Of a DNA stretch of 37,629 nucleotides, positions 7,625 through 15,758 are shown piece by piece (position 1 is the first letter of the stretch; each line of letters opens with the position of its first letter). The notes under the pieces are model-generated. The model was not told the DNA's origin and did no database searches. It worked only from the letters and a program-made list of their open reading frames with translations. Location: the NCBI GenBank assembly GCA_946500425.1, contig CAMMVQ010000011.1, forward strand, positions 1 through 37,629, written 5' to 3'. A program made the position numbers and the translations under genes. This stretch comes from an uncultured Mollicutes bacterium. Its GTDB lineage: Bacteria; Bacillota_I; Bacilli_A; RF39; UBA660.

Positions 7625-9099
7625 CGGTACAAGATAAGTGGATCAGTTGGTATTCCGTCTCTATAAGGCATTCCGTTACGATATAATCCGAAGTGTAAAT
7701 GCGTACCCGTTGCAAATCCCGTATGACCCATGGTACCTACTTGTTGCCCTTTTTGAACGGTTTGTCCCTGTGTTACGGTTAGTGAATGCATGTGAGCATA
7801 GATTGTATAATAACCATTATTATGATTTATAACCACGTAATTACCTAAGCTTCCACCATTCCATCTTGCCGTTACAACCGTACCAGCTCCTGCTGCAAAT
7901 ATTGGTGAGCCCTCGCCGCTACCAGCAATATCAATCGCTTCGTGAACTTTTCCCCAACGATAACCAAAGTAACTAGAAACATAATATGGTGAAATAGTTG
8001 GCCATACCCAGTCTCCCGACGTTATAGCTGGAATTCCAGAGCCACCACCAACAATCTTAGTTCCTACTTTAACGATTTTATCTACTGAAGGAGTAATGGT
8101 CTCAGAACTTACGATTACAACGTTGGTAGTCTCACCATTTACAACCTTCATTTTCGTAGTTAATCGGTCAACTCCGTCTTGACCTTCCTGAACAACTTTT
8201 TCAACACCATAATTTAAGGTATTATCTTCTTCGGTTACGGTTTTATACTTACTTTCTTGGTCAATTACGTTATGTGATTCAACAACAACGTCTACTACTG
8301 GATTAATTAATCCTACCTTTACTTGTTGTCCTACTGATAATAAGTTATTAGCACTCGTAAACTCAGGATTAACCACTAAAAATTCTTCGGTAGCCAATTT
8401 GTGGTCATAAGCAATAGATTCAATTGTGTCTCCCTCTTGAACGGTATAATACTGATCTTCTTTTATCTCTCCAAATAGCAAATACTTTGTTAATGTTTTT
8501 TCATCAGTAAATATCTGCTCATCAGTAGAAATATAACTTTCTTTTATTGTTATATCCTGATCAATGTAAATATCTTCGATGATTGAACCCGTATCTTTTA
8601 TTTCTGGCTGGGTATCATTCTCAAAATTAGTTATGTCATCACCATCAACAAAAGCCTCTACCACTGATTTTATAGCATTATCAAACATTTCTTTATCAAG
8701 GACGTTTATGACTATTTTATCCTCGCCCTCAGTATTAGGCTTGATTGTTACTTTGTAGCCTTTTACCGTAAATGGTTTTTCTTCTTTTATAATGTTATGT
8801 ACTTGTTTTGCGGTTAAAACGTCTTTTTCATAAGTTGTACACTTTTGAATATCAACCCCTGATGGTATATAAACTTTAGAAACGTCATATTTATCCTTTA
8901 AGTCTTTTTGCTCTTCGTTTATGTAATCTTCCAACTCTTGTTTATCGTCTATGTTTCCAATTGCTTTTCCATCAAGGTAAACTTTATAAACCTCTTGTGG
9001 TTTGAGTTGAAACTTACTAGCAAAGTTTACCGTTATCATAATTATAACGGCCAGCGCTATCGCAGATAAATATAACAATCCCTTTTTTATCACTTTCAT
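7621..9099 (-). CDS. membrane-anchored M23 endopeptidase with LysM and G5 domains
   Basis: The 492-residue protein is predicted to cut peptidoglycan cross-links outside the cell. An N-terminal membrane anchor lies at about residues 7-25. After a mixed region come LysM (about 217-262, YTVQEGDTIESIA...), a G5 domain (about 270-348) and a C-terminal M23 (LytM) domain (about 384-480). Zinc ligands H386 and D390 in HEAIDIA, and H469 in THLHF, are present, and H436 in the AHMH segment is the likely general base, so it should be active. It starts 5 nt after the dnaB stop, making rplI-dnaB-M23-walJ-rlmH a probable single operon. The related B. subtilis region does not have this peptidase between dnaB and walJ as far as I recall. 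Confidence 0.88.
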   Translation of the reverse strand: MKVIKKGLLYLSAIALAVIIMITVNFASKFQLKPQEVYKVYLDGKAIGNIDDKQELEDYINEEQKDLKDKYDVSKVYIPSGVDIQKCTTYEKDVLTAKQVHNIIKEEKPFTVKGYKVTIKPNTEGEDKIVINVLDKEMFDNAIKSVVEAFVDGDDITNFENDTQPEIKDTGSIIEDIYIDQDITIKESYISTDEQIFTDEKTLTKYLLFGEIKEDQYYTVQEGDTIESIAYDHKLATEEFLVVNPEFTSANNLLSVGQQVKVGLINPVVDVVVESHNVIDQESKYKTVTEEDNTLNYGVEKVVQEGQDGVDRLTTKMKVVNGETTNVVIVSSETITPSVDKIVKVGTKIVGGGSGIPAITSGDWVWPTISPYYVSSYFGYRWGKVHEAIDIAGSGEGSPIFAAGAGTVVTARWNGGSLGNYVVINHNNGYYTIYAHMHSLTVTQGQTVQKGQQVGTMGHTGFATGTHLHFGLYRNGMPYRDGIPTDPLILYR

Positions 9100-9104
9100 A
9101 ATTT

Positions 9105-10448
9105 CTATTCTCCAATCTCCCTTTGAAAATTAACAAACGTACTAGTATCCTTTTTAAATAAAAGTTCAATCGTGGTAGTTGGACCACTACGGTTTTTACC
9201 TATTATAAACTCAGTAATACTTGCGTTATCATCCCTTCTTGCTTCTTTATTATAATAATCATCACGGTATAAGAATGATACTATGTCAGCATCTTGCTCA
9301 ATAGAACCAGATTCCCTTAAATCACTCATGATTGGCCTTTTATCTTCTCTTGCTTCAACGGCACGGGATAATTGTGCTAAAGCAATTACCGGAACACCAA
9401 GTTCTAAGGCCATAGTTTTAAGACTTCTTGATATTTCTGATACTTCTTGTTGCCTGTTACCATTCGTCTTAGAGGGACCAGTGATAAGCTGCAAGTAATC
9501 GATTATAACAAGCCCTAAACCCTTATCTGAATTATTAAGCCTTCGACACTTAGACCTTATTTCTCCAATGGTAATACCCGGAGTATCATCCAAGTATAAG
9601 TTAGTGTCAGATAGCTGACTTATTGCCTCGTTTAACTTTTTCCAATCGTTATGCTCAAGTCTCCCGGTTCTCATCTTAGAACCATTAATCTGACCTAGTG
9701 ACTGCAGTATACGGTTAGCAAGCTGCTCAACGCTCATTTCAAGATTAAAAACCGCTACTGCTTTATCGCTATGCATGGCAGCATAAGTAGCCAAATTAAG
9801 ACCAAAGGCCGTTTTTCCCATGGCCGGTCTTGCCGCGATAATGATAAACTGATTAGGTTGAAGTCCAGCGGTTAATTTATCAAACTCAATAAAACCAGTT
9901 GCAAGTCCAGTAATTTCTGAGCCTTGTTCTGCTAATTTTTCTAAGTTTGCCAACTCTCTATAAGCGACATCTTTTATTTTTTGAAACTCCGTTACCTTTC
10001 TCATGTTTCCAATTCTAAGAATTTTCATCTCGGCTGATTCTAACACATCATATATTGAATCCTCAGAAACGTATGCGTCATTAGCAATTTCGGTTGCCGT
10101 CTCAATTATCTTTCTTCCGACCATCTTTTCTTTTACGATGTTTATATAATAATCAACGTTTGAAGCAGAGGGAACCGAATCTATTATTTCTGATATGTAT
10201 TCCACGTTACCAACCTGACTCAATATTTTTTTATCATTTAGTCGGTTAGTTAAAATGGTAACGTCAATCGCTGAAGACTCGTTATTTAACTCTTGTAACA
10301 CTTCAAATATCTTAGCATTAGCATCACTATAAAACGATTCATAGGATAACTCGTCACACACCTTTTGAAGGGCACTTTTAGATAAAATAGCAGCCCCTAA
10401 AACGGCCTTTTCGGCCTCAATACTATTAGGTATTTTTCTTTCTGCCAT
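9105..10448 (-). CDS. dnaB: replicative DNA helicase DnaB (DnaC in Bacillus)
   Basis: This hexameric helicase unwinds DNA at the replication fork. It has the DnaB N-terminal helical domain (IPNSIEAEKAVLGAAI at the start) and the RecA-like C-terminal domain with Walker A ARPAMGKTA (about residues 206-214), the FNLEMS segment, Walker B LVIIDYLQL and the DLRESGSIEQDAD motif. I place the start at the ATG at 10448, where GGGAAG lies 8 nt upstream. A GTG three codons earlier overlaps that ribosome site. The gene directly follows rplI, the common Bacillota order. Length is normal for the family. Confidence 0.97.
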   Translation of the reverse strand: MAERKIPNSIEAEKAVLGAAILSKSALQKVCDELSYESFYSDANAKIFEVLQELNNESSAIDVTILTNRLNDKKILSQVGNVEYISEIIDSVPSASNVDYYINIVKEKMVGRKIIETATEIANDAYVSEDSIYDVLESAEMKILRIGNMRKVTEFQKIKDVAYRELANLEKLAEQGSEITGLATGFIEFDKLTAGLQPNQFIIIAARPAMGKTAFGLNLATYAAMHSDKAVAVFNLEMSVEQLANRILQSLGQINGSKMRTGRLEHNDWKKLNEAISQLSDTNLYLDDTPGITIGEIRSKCRRLNNSDKGLGLVIIDYLQLITGPSKTNGNRQQEVSEISRSLKTMALELGVPVIALAQLSRAVEAREDKRPIMSDLRESGSIEQDADIVSFLYRDDYYNKEARRDDNASITEFIIGKNRSGPTTTIELLFKKDTSTFVNFQREIGE

Positions 10449-10468
10449 TTTAATCACTTCCCTTTTAT

Positions 10469-10909
10469 TTATTTTACTAGTTCAACCCGAATGGTTGCAA
10501 TAACATTTTTATGAAGCACCACTTTAACTTCATGAAATCCTAAAGAACTAATTGGTTCGTCTAAAACTATTTTTTTCTTATCAATCTTATAACCTTTTTC
10601 ATCTAATTTAGTAGCTATTTGTTTAGTTGAAACACTTCCGAATACTTGGTCATTTTTTCCTGCTTTTACTTTAAAAACAAAGACTTTATCCTTTAGCTCA
10701 CGTTTAATTTTATTACATCTTTCAACTTCTAAAGCTTCCTTTTCAGCTTTATTCTTGTTACTTATATCAAGAATCTCTTTACTTCTTTGTGTATATAACA
10801 CGGCGTAACCATTTCTAATTAAAAAATTCTCACCGTATCCATCCTTAACTTCTATTACGTCACCAGCTTTTCCCTGGCCTTTTACGTCTTTTTTTAGGAT
10901 AACCCTCAT
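10469..10909 (-). CDS. rplI: 50S ribosomal protein bL9
   Basis: The 146-residue protein has the bL9 N-terminal signature (VKGQGKAGDVIEVKDGYGENFLIRNGYAV), a long connecting helix rich in Lys/Glu, and the C-terminal rRNA-binding domain (VFGSVSTKQIATKLDEKGYKIDKKKI). Length is normal. It leads the rplI-dnaB transcript from an extended -10 promoter just upstream, with an AAGGTGG ribosome site. Confidence 0.97.
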   Translation of the reverse strand: MRVILKKDVKGQGKAGDVIEVKDGYGENFLIRNGYAVLYTQRSKEILDISNKNKAEKEALEVERCNKIKRELKDKVFVFKVKAGKNDQVFGSVSTKQIATKLDEKGYKIDKKKIVLDEPISSLGFHEVKVVLHKNVIATIRVELVK

Positions 10910-10946
10910 AATTAGCCACCTTTCTAATTACATAATTACGTATAGT

Positions 10947-10955
10947 ATTATAACA
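10947..10955 (-). promoter_or_regulatory. extended -10 promoter upstream of rplI
   Basis: On the minus strand the sequence reads TGTTATAAT, an extended -10 (TGn plus TATAAT, with TATAAT at 10947-10952). No good -35 is visible at the usual distance. It lies 37 bases upstream of the rplI ATG. Confidence 0.5.
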
Positions 10956-11002
10956 TACTTTTGTTTTAAATAAAACACCAACAAAAAAGCGATAATAAAG
11001 TA

Positions 11003-11530
11003 TCATATAACCAAACCAGTAACACCCAAAACAACGATGATTAAGTTTGCTAAAACTTCCGTTTTTTTACCAATTTTATTATACCTAAGCTTTGTTCCTA
11101 GCAAATTACCAAAAATCATAAATAAAAAACATATAAAGAAAGAAAAAAAAGAAGTTATAACCACGTTAAATCCCATAAAGCTAGAACTTAATCCAAGTGA
11201 TATATTATTAACCGCCAAAACGCTTCCAAGAACAAATGCCTCTTTTAATTTAAGAGTTGCCGGGTACGTATCTTCTTTCTTAAAAAAAGTTTTAATAAGC
11301 CCGTAAAAACCAATTAAAATAAGCATTATACTTCCTGTTATCCCAGGAAAGAAAACACTTATATACTTACCTAATACCATTGATAAAAACGTTCCTAATA
11401 AAGTCAAAACACTTACTATAAAGATGCTTACAAAAGATAAATAATATTTCTTCAACCCATAAGAAAAGCCAAGGGCAAAAACGTCTAAATTAGCTGATGA
11501 AGTTAGTAGTAAAATTTTTAAAACGTTCAT
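11003..11530 (-). CDS. MntP/YtaF-like membrane protein
   Basis: The 175-residue protein has six hydrophobic segments in two similar halves. Each half begins with a polar-marked helix: SSANLDVFALGFSYGL in the first and LAVNNISLGLSSSFMGFN in the second. This two-fold pattern is that of the MntP manganese exporter and the sporulation membrane protein YtaF; the FSYGLKK-type motif fits YtaF better. In MntP both repeats carry an Asp in the membrane; here the second repeat has Asn where Asp is usual, so manganese export is doubtful. It sits alone between rplI and rpsR, with an AAGGTGG ribosome site. The family is likely, but YtaF or MntP cannot be settled without alignment. Confidence 0.65.
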   Translation of the reverse strand: MNVLKILLLTSSANLDVFALGFSYGLKKYYLSFVSIFIVSVLTLLGTFLSMVLGKYISVFFPGITGSIMLILIGFYGLIKTFFKKEDTYPATLKLKEAFVLGSVLAVNNISLGLSSSFMGFNVVITSFFSFFICFLFMIFGNLLGTKLRYNKIGKKTEVLANLIIVVLGVTGLVI

Positions 11531-11575
11531 AAAACCACCTTATCATATTATATTTATAAAGTAATTTTAAGCATA

Positions 11576-11602
11576 ACAAAAGCGCCCACAAAGGCGCTTT
11601 AA
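11576..11602 (-). terminator. terminator of the rpsF-ssb-rpsR operon
   Basis: On the minus strand AAAGCGCC / GGCGCTTT forms an 8-bp GC-rich stem (11593-11600 and 11579-11586), followed by TTTTGTT, immediately after the rpsR stop. Confidence 0.85.
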
Positions 11603-11818
11603 CTATTTTGCAAATGGTAATAAACCAATCATTCTGGCTCTTTTTATTTGCATTGCCACGTATCTTTGGTGCTTTGAGCAAGTACCCGTAACCCTTCTTG
11701 GTAAAATCTTACCTTTTTCATTAATATATTTCTTCAAGATTTCAGGTTCTTTATAATCTACGCTTTTTCCAGCACACATTTGACATACTTTCTTTTTCTT
11801 TCTAAAAAACTCTGCCAT
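11603..11818 (-). CDS. rpsR: 30S ribosomal protein bS18
   Basis: This 71-residue protein has the conserved bS18 core ([40 protein letters not shown]). The N-terminal CxxC (VCQMC) and the TGTCSKH pair are present, so this is the zinc-binding C+ form rather than the zinc-free paralogue. It is the third gene of rpsF-ssb-rpsR, and its product binds 16S rRNA as a heterodimer with bS6. Confidence 0.98.
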   Translation of the reverse strand: MAEFFRKKKKVCQMCAGKSVDYKEPEILKKYINEKGKILPRRVTGTCSKHQRYVAMQIKRARMIGLLPFAK

Positions 11819-11838
11819 CGTTATCCTCCTTACATAAA

Positions 11839-12309
11839 TTAAAACGCAATATCATCGTCACTTATCTCTATTGAACTACCAAAATCCGCAAACACGTCAT
11901 CAGAAACATTCGTTTCTTTTGGCGCTGTTTCATTTTGAAAATCAGCTGGTGAAACACTATCTTCGGTAGGAGTGTTAACTTGGTTCTGACTTGATTTAGA
12001 ATCAAGGAACTGAACACGATCTGCCACAACCTCAGTAACGTATACCCGCTTACCATCTTTATCATCATAATTTCTGGTTTGAATCCTACCATCAACCGCA
12101 ACTAAAGAACCTTTAAAAACGTATTTTTTAATGTTCTCGGCTTGCTTTTGAAAAGCCACAACGTTAATAAAATCAGTTTCTCTTTGTCCTTGATTATTCG
12201 TGTATTGACGGTCAATTGCAACCGTAAAATTAACGATTGGGGCGTTACTAGATGAGTACCTTAATTCTGGGTCCCTAGTTAACCTACCAATTAAAAAAGC
12301 TTTGTTCAT
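11839..12309 (-). CDS. ssb: single-stranded DNA-binding protein
   Basis: The 156-residue protein has an N-terminal OB fold ([35 protein letters not shown] to about residue 105), a Gln/Asn/Ser/Thr linker, and an acidic C-terminal tip that docks replication and repair partners. The tip reads SDDDIAF rather than the common DDDIPF, losing the proline. It lies between rpsF and rpsR, the standard Bacillota arrangement, so it is transcribed from the rpsF promoter. Length and fold are typical. Confidence 0.97.
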   Translation of the reverse strand: MNKAFLIGRLTRDPELRYSSSNAPIVNFTVAIDRQYTNNQGQRETDFINVVAFQKQAENIKKYVFKGSLVAVDGRIQTRNYDDKDGKRVYVTEVVADRVQFLDSKSSQNQVNTPTEDSVSPADFQNETAPKETNVSDDVFADFGSSIEISDDDIAF

Positions 12310-12320
12310 TTTCTACCTCA

Positions 12321-12608
12321 CTATTTTTCTTCTTTAATGATTAAATGACGGATTACATCTTCACTAATTAACGCTAAACGGTCAAATTCTTTAATCGCCT
12401 TAGCATCTTCTGATTCGATGTTAATTAAAAAGTAATATCCTGTCTTATGGCCTTTAATTTCATAAGCCAATTCTTTTTGACCTAAGTCTTTTGATGATAC
12501 TACTTTAGCACCATTATCAGTTAAAACTTTTTCTAAGTTTTTAGCAACTTCTTTAACTGCGTTCTCATCAGCGTTAGGTCTAACAACGAACATGATTTCG
12601 TATTTCAT
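12321..12608 (-). CDS. rpsF: 30S ribosomal protein bS6
   Basis: The 95-residue protein matches bS6: MKYEIMFVVRPN at the start, the KDLGQKELAYEIKGHKTGYYFLINIE strand region, and IKEFDRLALISEDVIRHLIIK near the end. It is the first gene of rpsF-ssb-rpsR, with a GGAGG site and a structured leader. It pairs with bS18 in the 30S platform. Confidence 0.98.
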   Translation of the reverse strand: MKYEIMFVVRPNADENAVKEVAKNLEKVLTDNGAKVVSSKDLGQKELAYEIKGHKTGYYFLINIESEDAKAIKEFDRLALISEDVIRHLIIKEEK

Positions 12609-12680
12609 TTTATTCCTCCTCTTCTGGTCTTATCGGCTCTTAAACTAATTTAAGAGCAAGAGAGTAAATTCATTACTCGC
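12609..12680 (-). promoter_or_regulatory. structured rpsF leader, candidate S6:S18 autoregulatory element
   Basis: The leader between the rpsF promoter and start codon holds two inverted repeats: GAGTAA/TTACTC (12673-12678 with 12662-12667) and GCTCTTAAA/TTTAAGAGC (12649-12657 with 12636-12644). The second stem is followed directly by a CCG triplet and then the GGAGG site. A CCG next to a hairpin is a mark of the known S6:S18 leader, in which the protein pair represses its own mRNA. Assignment rests on position and this resemblance, not on a covariance-model match. Confidence 0.45.
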
Positions 12681-12931
12681 TTTGTATTATAACAAAAAAG
12701 ATAGTTTATGTAAACCATCTTTTTACATTTAATTATATTGTATAATAAATTACTTATACTTAAAATATTTTTATATTTCAAAATTCTTTTTTTCACTAAT
12801 ACATATTTTCGAGGATAAAAATCGTAGCAAAAGATCTCTTTTTCAATATCAAAATTAGAAAGGTAATTATATGTATATTTATACCTCACCAATTCTCCCT
12901 TGTATAAGTTTTTGGTTCTAAATTTTTTCAT
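12650..12931 (-). CDS. hypothetical small basic protein downstream of ychF
   Basis: This 93-residue frame starts 11 nt after the ychF stop. The AGGAGG abuts its ATG and an AGAAGG lies 7 nt upstream. The first about 60 residues look protein-like (Tyr/Lys-rich, with YDFYPRKYVLVKKRILKYKNILSISN). The last about 30 run through the rpsF promoter and look non-coding, with clustered Cys and Tyr. It may be a genuine small protein whose end has drifted or been extended by loss of an earlier stop. I do not recognise a family. Confidence 0.4.
   Translation of the reverse strand: MKKFRTKNLYKGELVRYKYTYNYLSNFDIEKEIFCYDFYPRKYVLVKKRILKYKNILSISNLLYNIIKCKKMVYINYLFCYNTKRVMNLLSCS
12686..12714 (-). promoter_or_regulatory. 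sigma-A promoter of rpsF-ssb-rpsR
   Basis: On the minus strand TTTACA (12709-12714), a 17-bp spacer and a perfect TATAAT (12686-12691). It is the best promoter match in the window and lies inside the 3' part of the upstream 93-residue reading frame. Confidence 0.8.
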
Positions 12932-12942
12932 CCTCCTACCTT

Positions 12943-14040
12943 CTAATTATTAAATCTAAACAAGCAAACGTCACCGTCTTGCATCACGTAATCTTTTCCT
13001 TCGCTCCTAAGCTTACCTGCTTCTTTGCACTCTTTTTCACCCTTATACTTTTCATAGTCAGAAAAACTAATTACTTCAGCTCTTATGAATCCTTTTTCAA
13101 AATCACTATGAATTATCCCGGCACATTCTGGAGCTTTCATGCCTTCTTTAAAAGTCCAAGCCCGAACTTCCTTAGGACCCGCGGTAAAATAAGTCTTAAG
13201 TCCTAATAAATGATATGAAGCCTTGATTAATTTATCCAAACCACTTTCATCAACGCCTAATTCTTTTAAGAAATCCTCTTTTTCTTCATCTTCAAAACCA
13301 CTTAACTCTTCTTCTATTTTGGCACATAAAACAATTACTTCTGAGTTATCCTTGCTAGCATATTCCTTTACTTTTTTAACGTAATCGTTATCTCTACCAA
13401 TGTCTTCTTCCTTTATGTTAGCAACATAAATAACTGGTTTCATGGTAAGTAAGTTAAACGCTTTTAACATTTTCAACTCATCTTTATCATACTCAAGTTT
13501 CCTTGCGGGAACGTTATTTTCTAAAGCCTCTTTAACTTTTTTTAATAGACTAACTTCCTTTAAAGCTTCCTTATCTTTGGTTGCAATAGCCTTTTTCTCA
13601 ATTTTAGAAAGTCTGTTATCAACCGTTTCTAAATCACAAAAAATAAACTCAACATCAATTATTTCTATGTCACGAATAGGATCAGTTTTTCCTTCTACGT
13701 GGGTTATGTTGGCATCATCAAAGCATCTTACCACCTCAACTATCGCATCTACGTTTCTAATGTGAGATAAAAACTTATTTCCTAAACCTTCGCCGTGGGA
13801 AGCCCCTTTAACCAGACCCGCTATATCAGTAAATTCAAACGTTGTTGGAACCAAACTTTTTGGTTTGATTAAGTCATTTAAAAAATCCAACCTTTTATCT
13901 GGCACGGTTACCATTCCAACGTTTGGTTCGATGGTTGCAAAAGGATAATTAGCAGCTAATATATGTTTTTTAGTAATTGCGTTAAATAAAGTTGATTTAC
14001 CTACGTTTGGTAATCCTACTATTCCTGCTGTTAATGCCAT
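12943..14040 (-). CDS. ychF: redox-regulated ATPase YchF (Obg-like)
   Basis: This universally conserved P-loop protein of the Obg family prefers ATP and binds ribosomes. The 365-residue protein has Walker A GLPNVGKST near residues 8-16, the G2/G3 region FTDIAGLVKGASHGEGLGNKFL, and the C-terminal TGS-like domain (FTAGPKEVRAWTF ... GFIRAEVISFSDY ... EGKDYVMQDGDVCLFRFN). The ATG has a GGAGTG site. In many Bacillota it neighbours DUF951, parAB and rpsF, and here the restriction-modification pair sits between it and that block. Confidence 0.97.
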   Translation of the reverse strand: MALTAGIVGLPNVGKSTLFNAITKKHILAANYPFATIEPNVGMVTVPDKRLDFLNDLIKPKSLVPTTFEFTDIAGLVKGASHGEGLGNKFLSHIRNVDAIVEVVRCFDDANITHVEGKTDPIRDIEIIDVEFIFCDLETVDNRLSKIEKKAIATKDKEALKEVSLLKKVKEALENNVPARKLEYDKDELKMLKAFNLLTMKPVIYVANIKEEDIGRDNDYVKKVKEYASKDNSEVIVLCAKIEEELSGFEDEEKEDFLKELGVDESGLDKLIKASYHLLGLKTYFTAGPKEVRAWTFKEGMKAPECAGIIHSDFEKGFIRAEVISFSDYEKYKGEKECKEAGKLRSEGKDYVMQDGDVCLFRFNN

Positions 14041-14146
14041 GTAATCACTCCTAACAAAAAGTATTATATCATAATAATTATAAAATATATTTATTTAATT
14101 ATTTATAATTTTTTAAGGGAATTGAGAATAGAAATTTTAAAATGTA

Positions 14147-14155
14147 TGTTATAAT
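14147..14155 (+). promoter_or_regulatory. extended -10 promoter of the restriction-modification operon
   Basis: TGTTATAAT (TG at 14147-14148, TATAAT at 14150-14155) lies 31 bases upstream of the methyltransferase start. A TTGAGA at 14122-14127 is 22 bp away, too far for a normal -35. Confidence 0.5.
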
Positions 14156-14186
14156 AAATAATAATTAAGTAAGGAGGAATGTTGCT

Positions 14187-15119
14187 TTGGAGCTTTTGAA
14201 TTATAAGTACGAGTGCAAAGACGCTCTAGAATTTTGTAAAACGTTACCTTCTAATTCGGTCAAGTTAATTATCACCTCACCACCTTATAACATTGGTAAA
14301 GAATACGAAACGAAGCGTAGCATTGATGAGTACATAGCAAACTTACTCCCAATGCTAAAAGAGTTTGAAAGAATACTTACAAACGACGGAAGTATTTGTT
14401 GGCAAACTGGTAACTTTGTTGAAGACGGTGAAGTTTATCCGCTAGATATATATTTTTATCCATACTTTAAAAAGCTAGGGCTTCACTTGAGGAACAGAAT
14501 TATATGGCACTTTGGACACGGGTTACACTGTTCAAAAAGATTTAGTGGCAGGTACGAAACCATTCTTTGGTTTACCAAAACAGATAGGTACACGTTTAAC
14601 CTTGATGATGTTCGCATTCCTTCTAAATATCCTGGAAAAAGATACTTTAAGGGCGAAAAAAAAGGGAAAGTAAGTAGTAACCCTAAAGGGAAAAACCCAG
14701 AAGACGTTTGGGAAATGACCTTGGAACGTCTAGTTGATGATTGGGACGCACAAATATGGGAAATACCGAACGTTAAAAATAATCATCCGGAAAAAGTCAA
14801 TCATCCGTGTCAATTTCCGGTTGAGTTAGCCGAAAGATGTATTTTGGCTTTATCCAATGAAAATGATGTTATTTATGATCCTTTTTGTGGCGTCGGCTCA
14901 TCTCTCATTGCCGCTTTAAAAAACAAAAGACAAGCATACGGTACGGAATTAGAACAAGCTTACGTTGATATTGGGTTAGAAAGAATAGATAAGCTTAAAA
15001 ACGACGAGCTTAAAACTAGGCCTATTTATCAAAAAATCTGGGTACCAAAACCAAATGATAAAGTAGCTCAAATTCCAGAAGAATGGAGGAACAAAGATGA
15101 AAATAGCGCAGACGTATAG
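14187..15119 (+). CDS. type II DNA methyltransferase (beta-class N4-cytosine/N6-adenine)
   Basis: The 310-residue enzyme transfers a methyl group from SAM to an exocyclic amino group in a short DNA site, protecting it from the adjacent nuclease. Catalytic motif IV TSPPYN lies at residues 30-35. The SAM-binding motif I DPFCGVG is at 231-237, with a variable target-recognition region between them. This IV-TRD-I order defines the beta class. SPPY is common among N4-cytosine enzymes but does not exclude N6-adenine. The start at 14187 is TTG, with an AGGAGG site about 9 nt upstream. Its end overlaps the nuclease gene by 23 bp. It is flanked by core genes on the opposite strand, so the pair looks horizontally acquired. 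Confidence 0.9.
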   Translation: MELLNYKYECKDALEFCKTLPSNSVKLIITSPPYNIGKEYETKRSIDEYIANLLPMLKEFERILTNDGSICWQTGNFVEDGEVYPLDIYFYPYFKKLGLHLRNRIIWHFGHGLHCSKRFSGRYETILWFTKTDRYTFNLDDVRIPSKYPGKRYFKGEKKGKVSSNPKGKNPEDVWEMTLERLVDDWDAQIWEIPNVKNNHPEKVNHPCQFPVELAERCILALSNENDVIYDPFCGVGSSLIAALKNKRQAYGTELEQAYVDIGLERIDKLKNDELKTRPIYQKIWVPKPNDKVAQIPEEWRNKDENSADV

Positions 15120-15714
15120 TCACCTAAACGGATTAGAATTTCTTATCACCCATAAGCCTGAATTATGGTCTGAGATTCAAAGCGCAATAAAAAACATTGA
15201 TGCTAGTGAGGCGTTTGATAAGATTAGCAAAGAAAAAACAATGATTGGAAAAACCCTTTATTCGCCGTCAAAGTTAAATAAACTTTTTAAAAAAGAGTTT
15301 TATAAAAATGGATGGCAGGAAAAAAGAATATCATACTACGTAAGCGAGGATTTAGACACCACCAAGCAAATTGTTGATATAACCGATAAAAACGAACAAA
15401 AACAAGCAATTATAGATAATGGTTTTGTCGCTTATAATACGTATAACCAAGTTGATTTTGTAAAAGACAAAGTCGCGGTTGAAGTGCAGCTTGGAAAATA
15501 TTTTTCGGTCCAATATGACCTTCATGTTAAGCATACCTTTTTTTATAATAGAGGTGACATCGATGTTGGTATCGAAATAATTCCCATGCATAGTTTAATG
15601 GCACAAATGTCCACGGGAATTGCTTGGTACGAAAACGAATTAACCAACATAGTACGCGAGGGTAGATCAAATCCTACTGTTCCGATAATCCTTATAGGAA
15701 TAGAACCAGATTAA
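15097..15714 (+). CDS. type II restriction endonuclease, BglII-like
   Basis: The 205-residue protein should cleave the site methylated by its neighbour. Residues D120, E129 and Q131, in the stretch VDFVKDKVAVEVQ, reproduce the BglII active-site spacing (Asp84, Glu93, Gln95 as I recall), where Gln takes the place of the usual PD-(D/E)xK lysine. Overall length is close to BglII (223). The downstream GIEIIPMHSLMAQMSTGIAWYE segment is typical of this family. The ATG lies inside the methyltransferase gene behind a clean GGAGG, so nuclease translation is coupled to that of the methylase; no controller protein is seen. The recognition sequence is not predictable from this, though BglII relatives often cut sites with a GATC core. 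Confidence 0.8.
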   Translation: MKIAQTYSHLNGLEFLITHKPELWSEIQSAIKNIDASEAFDKISKEKTMIGKTLYSPSKLNKLFKKEFYKNGWQEKRISYYVSEDLDTTKQIVDITDKNEQKQAIIDNGFVAYNTYNQVDFVKDKVAVEVQLGKYFSVQYDLHVKHTFFYNRGDIDVGIEIIPMHSLMAQMSTGIAWYENELTNIVREGRSNPTVPIILIGIEPD

Positions 15715-15726
15715 TATTAAAGATTT

Positions 15727-15758
15727 AAAAACGAAAGTATAATTATACTTTCGTTTTT
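15727..15758. terminator. bidirectional terminator between nuclease gene and abgT
   Basis: A perfect 32-base palindrome (arms AAAAACGAAAGTATAA and its complement, centred at 15742/15743) with A/T runs at both ends. Its last base is the first base of the abgT stop triplet on the plus-strand view. Confidence 0.85.

Noticed and set aside
14122-14127. TTGAGA as -35 of the restriction-modification promoter
   Set aside because: The spacer to TATAAT is 22 bp, too long; the extended -10 is a better explanation.
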